Below, piece after piece: positions 1 through 6,650 of a DNA stretch of 64,000 bases. This stretch comes from Actinomycetota bacterium. Lineage in GTDB: Bacteria > Actinomycetota > Actinomycetes > Streptosporangiales > Streptosporangiaceae. A model generated the notes under the pieces. It ran no database searches and had not been told where the DNA came from. It saw nothing but the letters and a program-made list of their open reading frames with translations. Where the stretch lies: positions 15,515 through 79,514 of the forward strand of contig PMSU01000083.1 in the NCBI GenBank assembly GCA_003168255.1, in the 5' to 3' direction. Position 1 is the stretch's first letter. The number at the start of each line of letters is the position of its first letter. The position numbers and the translations under genes are program-made.

Positions 1-30
1 GTGCGGGTGCGGGTGCGGGCGGTGCGGGTA
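1..30. repeat. Short GTGCGG hexanucleotide repeat
   Basis: Four near-perfect GTGCGG units occur at the very edge of the window. Read on the minus strand they give an alternating Thr-Arg run in the partial ORF. Confidence 0.6.
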
Positions 31-122
31 GCGGTGCTGGGATGGCAGCTCGAGCCCTTCACCTCAGAGACCTGCGGAGCCTGATCGCCGCTGCTGAGCG
101 GCGCCTTCGAGGTTTCCCACAT
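1..122 (-). CDS. Partial hypothetical ORF behind an iron box (cut by window edge)
   Basis: An open frame on the minus strand runs off the left edge of the window. The favoured start is the ATG at 122, preceded by GGAG nine bases upstream; an alternative ATG lies at 137, almost touching the iron box at 141-159. The visible ~40 residues begin MWETSKAPLSSGDQ and become Thr/Arg-rich because the DNA turns into a GTGCGG hexanucleotide repeat (1-30). No family is recognised. The perfect iron box directly upstream suggests IdeR-repressed expression, so an iron-uptake or siderophore role is possible but is only inference. The repeat could also mean the frame is fortuitous. Confidence 0.3.
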   Translation of the reverse strand, partial: MWETSKAPLSSGDQAPQVSEVKGSSCHPSTATRTARTRTR

Positions 123-140
123 AGGTACGATCTCCATTTA

Positions 141-159
141 TTAGGTTAGGCTAACCTAA
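141..159. promoter_or_regulatory. Perfect IdeR/DtxR iron box
   Basis: The 19-bp sequence TTAGGTTAGGCTAACCTAA is a perfect inverted repeat around its central base and matches the idealised DtxR/IdeR/DmdR operator. It lies four bases upstream of the ATG at 137 and 19 bases upstream of the better-supported ATG at 122, both on the minus strand. It would repress that leftward gene when Fe2+ is plentiful. Confidence 0.85.
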
Positions 160-280
160 CTTCTGCCAGCTCATCTAAGGACGCTCGGGCTGTTCTGTCA
201 AGGCGCATGTTTCGCGCTCCGTACTCCGGAGGCGCTGACCTAGGTCGGCTGTCTGCGGCGAGATACATGGGGTACCAGAG

Positions 281-973
281 CTAGGTGCCGACGTTCTTGC
301 CTGGGTCCGGACGGGACGCTCGGCAGCGGCAGGTGAGGACAGCCCGCAGCGAGGCGGGGATCTCATCGAGGGAGGTGACTGGCCCGTCGGGGAATGACAG
401 CCGTACCGTGGCGGCGCCGTCCGGGGTGAGTACGGCTAGTTCGAGGCCGAAACGATCTAGGCCACGCGGTAGGACCCACTGAGCCTGGTGTATGCCGTGC
501 GCCTGGACGCAGGAGACCAGCTCAGCCATGTGCTCGTGCTCAAGGTGGCCGAGCACGAGCGGCGCTTCACGCCACAGCGGATCGGGCTCGGCGGCCTGAT
601 ACTGGGCCAGGGACACAGGCGCGGGCGTGGGGCCGGTGAACTGCAGCGACCGCAAGATCACCCGGCAGGCGATACTGCCGGACTTCCCGACCTTCCAGCC
701 GGGTTGGGCGGCTCCGGTAAGCGCCAGCGTCGCAAACGACGGGGCCGCGGCCACGGAGACTGTCACGAGGGGGCGGCTGGCGATCCGCTGCGCTATGGCT
801 GATTCGGAAGCCAGCAGCAGGATGGGCTCGCCCGCCGAGTTGGCTCTCAAGCCGACCTTGGTCATGACGGGCGTCCGTTCCTCGCGGTCGCAACAGGTCA
901 CTGCGGCGACTCGGGCCCGGGTGACCGCGGTGCGCGCCATCTCGGCCAAGGGTGGTCCGGGGAGAACGTCCAT
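281..973 (-). CDS. HugZ/DUF2470-like, pyridoxamine-oxidase-fold protein, iron regulated
   Basis: This 230-residue protein has the split-barrel pattern of pyridoxamine 5'-phosphate-oxidase-like proteins in its first half (about residues 35-110, with the LLLASES and ATLALTGAA strands). A DUF2470-like C-terminal part follows (about 140-220, HLEHEHMAELVSCVQAHG). The combination occurs in the HugZ-type haem-utilisation family and related actinobacterial proteins. The start is the ATG at 973, and an iron box sits 12 bases upstream, so the gene should be induced by iron limitation. A role in haem handling or iron acquisition is likely from family and promoter; the reaction is not proved by sequence. 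There are no membrane segments and no signal peptide. Confidence 0.75.
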   Translation of the reverse strand: MDVLPGPPLAEMARTAVTRARVAAVTCCDREERTPVMTKVGLRANSAGEPILLLASESAIAQRIASRPLVTVSVAAAPSFATLALTGAAQPGWKVGKSGSIACRVILRSLQFTGPTPAPVSLAQYQAAEPDPLWREAPLVLGHLEHEHMAELVSCVQAHGIHQAQWVLPRGLDRFGLELAVLTPDGAATVRLSFPDGPVTSLDEIPASLRAVLTCRCRASRPDPGKNVGT

Positions 974-985
974 GAGTAATATTTA

Positions 986-1004
986 TTAGGTAAGGCTAAC
1001 CTTA
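986..1004. promoter_or_regulatory. IdeR/DtxR iron box
   Basis: TTAGGTAAGGCTAACCTTA is an almost perfect 19-bp inverted repeat of the DtxR/IdeR class. It sits directly upstream of the ATG at 973 of the DUF2470-like gene and is the second iron box within 850 bp. Confidence 0.85.
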
Positions 1005-1383
1005 GTCAAGACCCGGGGTAAGGCGTTCGAGGGTTTGGCGGGATGACGGCGGCTGGCGAGCGGACGCTAGTGGAGGGGTGCGGTCGGATCACTGTCAACC
1101 CCCTGTGGCTGTGGCTGTGGAGAAGGGGGGACAGGGCATTGTGCGGATGGAGCAGTGATCCGACGGGTTGGAGGTCGGCGGCTCGGCGTGACCCGGTGTG
1201 GTCCGGGACGGAGGGTTCTTCGCCGGGGGAGCTAGAGCGCTTTTGCGACTGGGAAGCTAGCGCTCTAGCACCGGGATGCTTGCCAGGTCACCGGTCCGGT
1301 TGGATGCCGGGACGGTGCGACGGGACGCCCGTAAGCCGGTATGCTGTCTGCGTTCCGCGCTGCAGAGTGCGGAGCACGATTCA
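1005..1383. other. Intergenic, no gene seen
   Basis: No open frame here shows a recognisable protein. There is a short CTGTGG triplet repeat near 1098-1115. This should be the original chromosomal flank upstream of the tRNA gene and should carry its promoter. Confidence 0.5.
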
Positions 1384-1456
<73 letters not shown>

Positions 1457-1750
1457 CAGGTCAGGTAGATAATTCGAAATCTGGAATGCAAGTACAGCAG
1501 TAAAGTACAGCAACCCGACTGCGGCAAGTTCCACATTCTTGTTCGAATTCGAATTCCGCTGCGGTCGGCGGTTGCTGGCGTGGGCGCTGATCAGGGTGTC
1601 CAAGGGCGAGGCTAGAGACTGTGACCAGCAGGAACGCTTCTTCTCTTCCCCGGTGACCACTTTGACGCTGAGGGCCGGACGTGGCGTCCGGATGCCTCGG
1701 AATCGGGGATCAGCTCGCGGCTATTGCCCCCAGAACAAGGGGTCAGAGCC
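1457..1750 (+). repeat. att flank A: downstream arm and type-1 flank
   Basis: Directly after the tRNA comes CAGGTCAG, then a TAATTCGAA block, then a paired direct repeat (GTACAGCA...GTACAGCA) at 1492-1514. About 230 bp follow that are clearly homologous to the flank of copy E (55497-55785), including the blocks TGACCAGCAGGAA, ACTTTGACGCTGAGGGC and CAGAACAAGGGGTCAG. The copy has the downstream arm only. It is therefore what one expects at the tRNA-proximal end (attL/attR hybrid) of an element integrated in the 3' half of the tRNA. No protein-coding gene lies between here and 1909. Confidence 0.75.
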
Positions 1751-1909
1751 AGTCGTTACTTTTTGGTCGGCGGATGACCGTCATCGCGGCTGGGGGCTGC
1801 CTCGGCCGGTCGCCGGCGGGGTCATGGCCGGGGCTGGGGTTTTGTGCGCGGGTTTTGGGTTGATGTGGGGTGGGCCTGCGATAATGGGGGCGGTTTAAGG
1901 AGTGTGGTG

Positions 1910-2119
1910 ATGAGCCGGGTGGTGCATGTGCCGTACACGGTGAAGTTGGATGAGGATGGTGTCTGGTGTGCGCATGCTCAGTTGCGGGCGGGGGTGGGGG
2001 CTAATGGTGAGGGTGGTACCCGGGAGGCGGCTCTGGCTGATCTTCGGGAGGCGCTGACCGGGCTGATCGCGGAGTTCGGGGTGCCGGAGGAGATGACGCT
2101 GACTCTTGACGTGGCCTGA
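1910..2119 (+). CDS. HicB-like antitoxin (copy 1)
   Basis: The 69-residue protein begins MSRVVHVPYTVKLDEDGVWCAHAQL and has the HicB-like fold pattern (partial RNase H-like sheet, then the helix DLREALTGLIAEFG). The start at 1910 is preceded by AAGGAG. The stop overlaps the start of the downstream HicA toxin (TGATG), so the pair is translationally coupled. The protein is expected to neutralise HicA and repress the operon. It is shorter than HicB proteins that carry a C-terminal DNA-binding domain; none is visible here, so any autoregulation would need another factor. A close paralogue lies at 27076-27285. Confidence 0.8.
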   Translation: MSRVVHVPYTVKLDEDGVWCAHAQLRAGVGANGEGGTREAALADLREALTGLIAEFGVPEEMTLTLDVA

Positions 2120-2343
2120 TGCCGCCGGTTCCCGCGGTTCGCGGTGACCGGGTGGTCAGGGCGCTGGAGCGGGCGGGCTTTGCCGTGGTGCGGGTGAGCG
2201 GGAGTCACCGTATCTTGCGTCATCCTGATGGCCGCGGGACGACGGTGCCGGTGCATCCGGGGCGCGATATTGCCAAGGGGACGCTGCGCGGCATTCTCAG
2301 CGACAGCGGGCTGTCTGTCGATGACCTGCTGAAGCTCCTGTGA
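2119..2343 (+). CDS. hicA: HicA-like mRNA interferase toxin (copy 1)
   Basis: The 74-residue protein of the HicA/YcfA double-stranded-RNA-binding family starts MPPVPAVRGDRVVRALERAG. It carries the diagnostic catalytic histidine motif GSHRILRHPDG (His in GSH, about residue 33), followed by the TVPVHPGRDIAKGTLRGIL signature. HicA toxins cleave mRNA and arrest translation until HicB binds them. The start overlaps the antitoxin stop. It is the first cargo after the tRNA-Ala att site, typical of an island-stabilising TA module. Confidence 0.85.
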   Translation: MPPVPAVRGDRVVRALERAGFAVVRVSGSHRILRHPDGRGTTVPVHPGRDIAKGTLRGILSDSGLSVDDLLKLL

Positions 2344-2489
2344 TCATGGTCGTCGCCTGGAAACGCCAGCCCGCAGGGTGGCCGGACGGCGGATCTCGCA
2401 TTCGCTTCACTGAGGTTGTTATTAACGGAAAGTTGCGGAGTTGCTGATGAATTCCGAAGCCGGCCGTGTCACAGCTAGCGTTCCGCCGT

Positions 2490-4121
2490 TCAAGGTGTGC
2501 TTTCGGGGATATCGGCGGCTGGGTCTTTCCAGTCATCAGGTGGCACGATCTTGGCTTCTACGCCGGCGTGCTCGGCGAGCAGGTAGAGGAGGTTCGCCCC
2601 GTCGATAAGCTCGATGGGCTTGTTCTGGGCGAACTGGAAGCTCGCCTGCCCGTAGCCGGAAGTGGTGACGAGGATGCCTTTGCTGGCGCCTTCGTTCTGC
2701 AGCGTGCCGAAAAGGTCCCGGACTGCCGATACGCCGACCGTGTTCTTGTACCGTTTCGCCTGGATGACCACCTTGCCGCCGAAGATCGGCCTTGGGTCCC
2801 ACGCGACGCAGTCGACGCCGCCGTCGCGCGAGGGCCGGGTCTGCCGGGCTTCCAGCCCCATCTTGGTGAACAGGTTCTGAATCAGGACCTCGAATTCCGT
2901 GGGGGAAAGGTCCATCAGATTGGGCCGCTGGTCGAGTTGGGACAGTGCGTCGCTTTCGGCGACGAACCGGGGGTCGACCATGTCGAACTCGAGGACCGGG
3001 CGTACCGGGGTAAGTTCAGCCGGGCTCTTTGATACGCCAGCTGATAGGTGCTTCAGGCATGCCAGCGGTTCTACGTGGGCTAGGTCCAGTTCGCCGAAGA
3101 CGTCGCGGGTGGTCCGCAGCGTGACCAGGCACGGCCGGACGCGCCGGCCGCTGCCTGGATCGGTGGTGTCGACGATTCCGTTGAACACGACCGTGTCAAT
3201 GTGGCGGCCGAGGTCAGCCTCGAGCAATTCGTGCACGGTACGGACCGCGACTTGCGCGACGGCTGAGGCGTACAGGGCCTTGATCTGAGCCTGCGGCCGG
3301 GCGGACTCGGTGACCGTGTCTGATCCCTTGATGTACCGGCATGTCTTCACCGCGGGGACGACTTCGACGGTGGGCAGTTCATATTCCACGACGACCTGCC
3401 GGGATTCAGGTACGTACGCGAGCTTGAACTGCTGCGGAAAGCCCTCCGGATAGTCGGACGCTTCCAGCACCATGGAACAGTACGAGACAACAGCGTCGAG
3501 GTCACCGCGGTGATAGTCGGCCTCGAACGCGTCTATTTCCTGGTGCTGTTTCTCGGCCTCGGCCTGCCGCAAGGCGGCAGCCGCCCGCCACTCAGCCCGG
3601 GCTCTCTCAAGGGCATGAGACCGCTGCTCTTGGCGGCGGCGATGATCCTCAGTTGCCTGCTCGTACCTTGCGCGGCCGTCAGCAACGGCCTGCTCGTGTC
3701 TGGCCTTGCCGAACATCTTTGACAATCCCGCCGGTGGGGGCGGCATGAACGCTTCGGGAACGGGGGCAGGCTCAGCCTGCTCCAGGTCGCCATGCCCCCA
3801 AGGGGGAATGGACGGCGGTTGCTTCAGGGAGGAGAAACGGATCCTGTCATCCACGCTCAGGGTGGCGGCCAGAAGGCCCTGAAGCGCCCCGACCTTCGCC
3901 CCAAGGTCGTCGTTCGCCGCCGCTACGTCGGCGGCGCGGCTTTCCGCATACAGCCGCTTGTGTTCCTTGTCCTGCGCCGCCGCTGCGCGCACGTATGCGG
4001 CGCGGGCCCGGTCGGCCTCACGCCGCGTCGCAGCCTGAGCTCTTAAGGCAGCCGCATTCGCCCTCGCTGCCTGCCGCTGCCGCTGAACCGATGCGGACGT
4101 GTAAGACCGGCGGCGAGCCAC
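2490..4121 (-). CDS. Mrr-family restriction endonuclease with coiled-coil N-terminus
   Basis: The protein has 543 residues. Residues 1-80 and about 130-215 are Ala/Arg/Glu-rich and strongly helical, probably coiled coil. A middle domain (about 215-400) is unassigned. The C-terminal ~110 residues are an Mrr_cat domain: DLSPTEFEVLIQNLFTKMG, then the PD-(D/E)xK core GGVDCVAWD...VVIQAKRYK with catalytic D, Q and K, and LVTTSGYGQASFQFA. Mrr-type enzymes are DNA nucleases, often type IV restriction enzymes acting on modified DNA. No methyltransferase is adjacent, which fits type IV. The long helical front end is more like a sensor or oligomerisation module than the winged helix of E. coli Mrr. It lies in the first island segment beside HicBA, a defence context. 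Confidence 0.82.
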   Translation of the reverse strand: MARRRSYTSASVQRQRQAARANAAALRAQAATRREADRARAAYVRAAAAQDKEHKRLYAESRAADVAAANDDLGAKVGALQGLLAATLSVDDRIRFSSLKQPPSIPPWGHGDLEQAEPAPVPEAFMPPPPAGLSKMFGKARHEQAVADGRARYEQATEDHRRRQEQRSHALERARAEWRAAAALRQAEAEKQHQEIDAFEADYHRGDLDAVVSYCSMVLEASDYPEGFPQQFKLAYVPESRQVVVEYELPTVEVVPAVKTCRYIKGSDTVTESARPQAQIKALYASAVAQVAVRTVHELLEADLGRHIDTVVFNGIVDTTDPGSGRRVRPCLVTLRTTRDVFGELDLAHVEPLACLKHLSAGVSKSPAELTPVRPVLEFDMVDPRFVAESDALSQLDQRPNLMDLSPTEFEVLIQNLFTKMGLEARQTRPSRDGGVDCVAWDPRPIFGGKVVIQAKRYKNTVGVSAVRDLFGTLQNEGASKGILVTTSGYGQASFQFAQNKPIELIDGANLLYLLAEHAGVEAKIVPPDDWKDPAADIPESTP

Positions 4122-4511
4122 AAGTCCCCCCCTTTACCTTCGCTAAACCAGCATCGTATGGGCTGAGGCTGCTCCCGGCCAGGATGACCGAAACGGCAGC
4201 ATCAGATGCGCCGATTACCCTGGCCCCAGAACATCGGGGGACTGCCGTCAGTGACCGGCGCGAACAAGCTGGTTCGAATTTGCGGCGAGAGTACCTACCC
4301 GATGGTGCCGAAATGCCGTGTGTACGACCTCGCCGGCTACAAGCCATCCAGCGGCCGGACGGTGGCCTGTACTTCGCCGCTGTCGCCCGGTTGTTCGGGG
4401 TGCCTGCATGGTGGCGGCCGGCTGGTTCAGGGCCAGGCAGAGGCATGGAATTCAGTTATGTCTTGGCTGGTCACGCGGTTGATGAAGTGCTCGTCAGCCA
4501 AGGCTGACCGA
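4122..4511. other. Intergenic, no gene seen
   Basis: There is no convincing reading frame between the Mrr gene start and the upstream arm of att copy B. It presumably holds the Mrr promoter. Confidence 0.45.
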
Positions 4512-4985
4512 GTACAGCACGACAGTACCGCAACCGGCCCGGACACGGGCGGTCCCGCGGAGACGTTGGAGGACGGTGACCTGCGCCGATAGACGTCAGT
4601 GGACGTGGTGCCTGCTGATGGCATGGAAGAGGTCCGGGGTTCGACTCCCCATAGCTCCACAGGTCAGATGTATAATTCGAATCCGTTCGAGCCGGTGTAC
4701 AGCAGTAAAGTACAGCAACAGAACGCCTCGAACGCATCCGAACAGGGCAGATCTACAGCAGCTACCAGTGACCCACGGGCGCGTCACCCAGATGTAGAGT
4801 CCTGTGACCTGCAAGGACGCCGTTCCCTGTGTGGCTATCCATCTGGCAGTTCGTCAGTGCGCAGAGGTGCAGGTGCCTCGCCGTTGCCGTCAAAACAAGT
4901 GGTCATCCTTGCCTCTCCTGGAACGCGGCGTTGTGCCGCAGTCGGCTGACGGCTCGATCTGCGCTAAAGGTGCGGCCCTGTGACG
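4512..4985 (+). repeat. att copy B: upstream arm, tRNA-Ala 3' core, downstream arm, type-2 flank
   Basis: The upstream arm (direct repeat GTACAGCA...GTACCGCAAC) starts at 4512. The core 4617-4667 repeats the tRNA-Ala 3' half from the anticodon loop (ATGGCATG...AGCTCCACAGGTCAG) with three differences. The downstream arm is at 4697-4719. Block 4889-4985 (TGCCGTCAAAACAAGTGGTC and onwards) is homologous to the flank of copy C. The tRNA 5' half is absent, so this is not a functional tRNA. Arm-core-arm order is that of attP or of the junction between two tandem elements. The 214 bp from 4986 to 5199 hold no gene but carry the promoter of the next operon. Confidence 0.8.
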
Positions 4986-5172
4986 CAGCCAGGCGCGCGG
5001 TGCGCGCCGCCGCCCAGCGGTGTGATCGCCGCCGCGTAAGGCCGCCAGGAGTGGCGGGGGTCGCCTGGTGAAGAAGGCAGGCCAGGCAGGAATCTTTGCC
5101 CTACCGGCGCGTCACAGACGATCGCGCCCGATGGCAAGCTGAGCCCGAACTCGACAACAGAAATCTACGCCA

Positions 5173-5191
5173 TATAGCAAAATATGCTATA
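5173..5191. promoter_or_regulatory. Palindromic operator before the Xre/DUF6036 pair
   Basis: TATAGCA-AAATA-TGCTATA is a perfect 7-bp inverted repeat in an AT-rich patch ending eight bases before the GTG start at 5200. It overlaps any plausible -10 element (TATGCTATAG). It is most simply the autoregulatory site of the Xre-type protein encoded immediately downstream, on a very short or leaderless message. Confidence 0.65.
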
Positions 5192-5199
5192 GTTTAGAG

Positions 5200-5718
5200 G
5201 TGTCGGATAAGAGCTCTGTGCTGCGCGAGGTCATGCTCAACACAGGTACCAACCAGTCGGAACTGTCGCGTCTCAGTGGGGTGTGGCAGTCGAGCATCAG
5301 TCAGTTCCTCTCTGGGAAGGTCCAGTTGAGCGACGAGCAGCTCGACCGGCTGCTGTCGTGCATGGGATATCGGCTCGAGGTCGGATGGCGACCAGTGCTC
5401 CCCGATCTCACCCGCTCCGAGTGGCGCTCCTGGCGGCTGCACCGTCGGCTGTCGACGCACTTGACGCGGTCGAGCCTTGGGCAATGGCGTCCGACGATTG
5501 AGCGCAACCTGGAACGGCTTCGAGGCATCGTGCGAGGCCAGCCGCATCTACGGAACCTCGACCGGTGGGAGTCGCTGCTAGATCGCGGCGACGTAACAGG
5601 CCTTCACCGGATTCTCACCGGTCTGGATCGCGACTCCATCGAGATGCGTGAGGTATCTCCGGTTGGCGGCCTTCTGTCGGACGAGGAGCGTTTGGAAGTG
5701 CTCCAGAGGGCGGGCTGA
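5200..5718 (+). CDS. Xre-type helix-turn-helix protein, putative antitoxin of a DUF6036 pair
   Basis: The 172-residue protein starts at GTG 5200. An HTH_3/Xre domain occupies about residues 1-60 (VLREVMLNTGTNQSELSRLSGV...SSISQFLSGKVQLSDEQLDRLLSCMGY). It is followed by an alpha-helical region rich in Arg/Leu that includes RRLSTHLTR and HLRNLDRWESLLDRGDV. The stop overlaps the ATG of the nucleotidyltransferase-like gene (TGATG), so the two are one coupled operon. The arrangement of DNA-binding protein followed by a nucleotidyltransferase-fold partner is that of AbiE/MenAT-type TA systems. Assignment as antitoxin is inference. A truncated second copy of its C-terminal half lies at 30954-31253. 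Confidence 0.75.
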   Translation: MSDKSSVLREVMLNTGTNQSELSRLSGVWQSSISQFLSGKVQLSDEQLDRLLSCMGYRLEVGWRPVLPDLTRSEWRSWRLHRRLSTHLTRSSLGQWRPTIERNLERLRGIVRGQPHLRNLDRWESLLDRGDVTGLHRILTGLDRDSIEMREVSPVGGLLSDEERLEVLQRAG

Positions 5719-6281
5719 TGCGTCGCGATCAGCTGGAGCACGCCATCCGGACCGCGTGCCAGATCATTGGTCGGCAGGAGGTGATCGTGGTTGGTTCCCA
5801 GGCGATTCTCGGCACGTTCCGTGAGGATGAGCTGCCCGACCGCGCCACTATGTCCGGTGAGGTCGATATCCTCCCGATTGCCGATAGCAACGAAGAAGCC
5901 AAGCAGCTCGCCAACGACATCGAAGGGGTCGCGGGAGAGTTCTCACCGTTCGAATCGCTTCACGGCTTCAGGATCGATGGCGTTGACCTGGATACATCCG
6001 CGTTGCCGGAGGGCTGGCGGGATCGACTGGTCAAGGTGCAGAACGCCAACACAGCTGGAGCCGCGGGTGGGCTGCAGTGCACTGGCTGGTGCCTCGATAA
6101 GGAGGACCTCTGCGTTGCGAAGTTGTGCGCGTTTCGAGAGAAGGACCAGAACTTCGTCTCTGAGCTCCTCAGAGCCGGCCTCGTCGATCCGGGCATAATT
6201 GCAACGCGTCTAGCGACGGTTCCAGAGCGATACCAGCCAGGTGCGGGGCGTGCCGCCGAATGGCTCGCCTCCTGGACATAG
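5718..6281 (+). CDS. DUF6036-type nucleotidyltransferase-like protein, putative toxin
   Basis: The 187-residue protein has a minimal nucleotidyltransferase signature: GSQAILGTF (GS motif, about 26-34), then SGEVDILP (about 46-53) with an acidic D that would be the metal ligand. A later segment GWCLDKEDLCVAKLCAFREKDQNFV is characteristic of DUF6036 and DUF1814-like relatives. Related AbiEii/MenT toxins nucleotidylate tRNA or other targets. Whether this protein does so is unknown. The HTH partner overlaps upstream. Only the first ~7 codons of a second copy survive, at about 30930-30955. There is no signal peptide and no membrane segment. Confidence 0.7.
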   Translation: MRRDQLEHAIRTACQIIGRQEVIVVGSQAILGTFREDELPDRATMSGEVDILPIADSNEEAKQLANDIEGVAGEFSPFESLHGFRIDGVDLDTSALPEGWRDRLVKVQNANTAGAAGGLQCTGWCLDKEDLCVAKLCAFREKDQNFVSELLRAGLVDPGIIATRLATVPERYQPGAGRAAEWLASWT

Positions 6282-6650
6282 GTACGCCGAGGATCGTGGC
6301 TTTCGCCAATGCGACGCGTTGACCGGAGGGTCGGGAATTTAGCTCGTCTGCTGAGCCGGGGCGCGGATCCGTTCAATTCGACGGCTGGGCAATAGCCGAC
6401 TCAGATGACGAATCGGCCACTGTCACCGCCGCGGCAACTTGCCGCATGACCGCAGGCCGCGCCCTCATCAGCCGCGATCAATCGGCCTCCCTACAGCGAC
6501 TGCGGCAAGTTGCTCGGCAAGCGAACCAGCCTGCTCTGCCGCCATGGGCCGGCAACTTAGGTCACCGGCCGGCGAGCAAGGTGTCGGGTCCTCCGCGGGG
6601 GATACCCTGGGGTGCCTCGCGTATCAATGTGTCGATGTGAAAGGCCCAGC
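6282..6650 (+). promoter_or_regulatory. Leader of LAL gene with two GCGGCAA(C/G)TTGC palindromes
   Basis: No gene is seen. A perfect palindrome GCGGCAACTTGCCGC (6431-6445) and a half-degenerate copy GCGGCAAGTTGCTCG (6502-6516) lie 206 and 135 bases upstream of the regulator start. They are possible operators. No repressor can be assigned. Confidence 0.35.

Noticed and set aside
4427-4737. Minus-strand ORFs over att copy B (and the equivalents at 17570-17915, 48489-49174, 55306-55725) reading ELRRFELRTSCMPSAG and similar
   Set aside because: These recur only because the tRNA/att DNA is repeated. The shared peptide is the antisense translation of the tRNA 3' half, a well-known spurious annotation.
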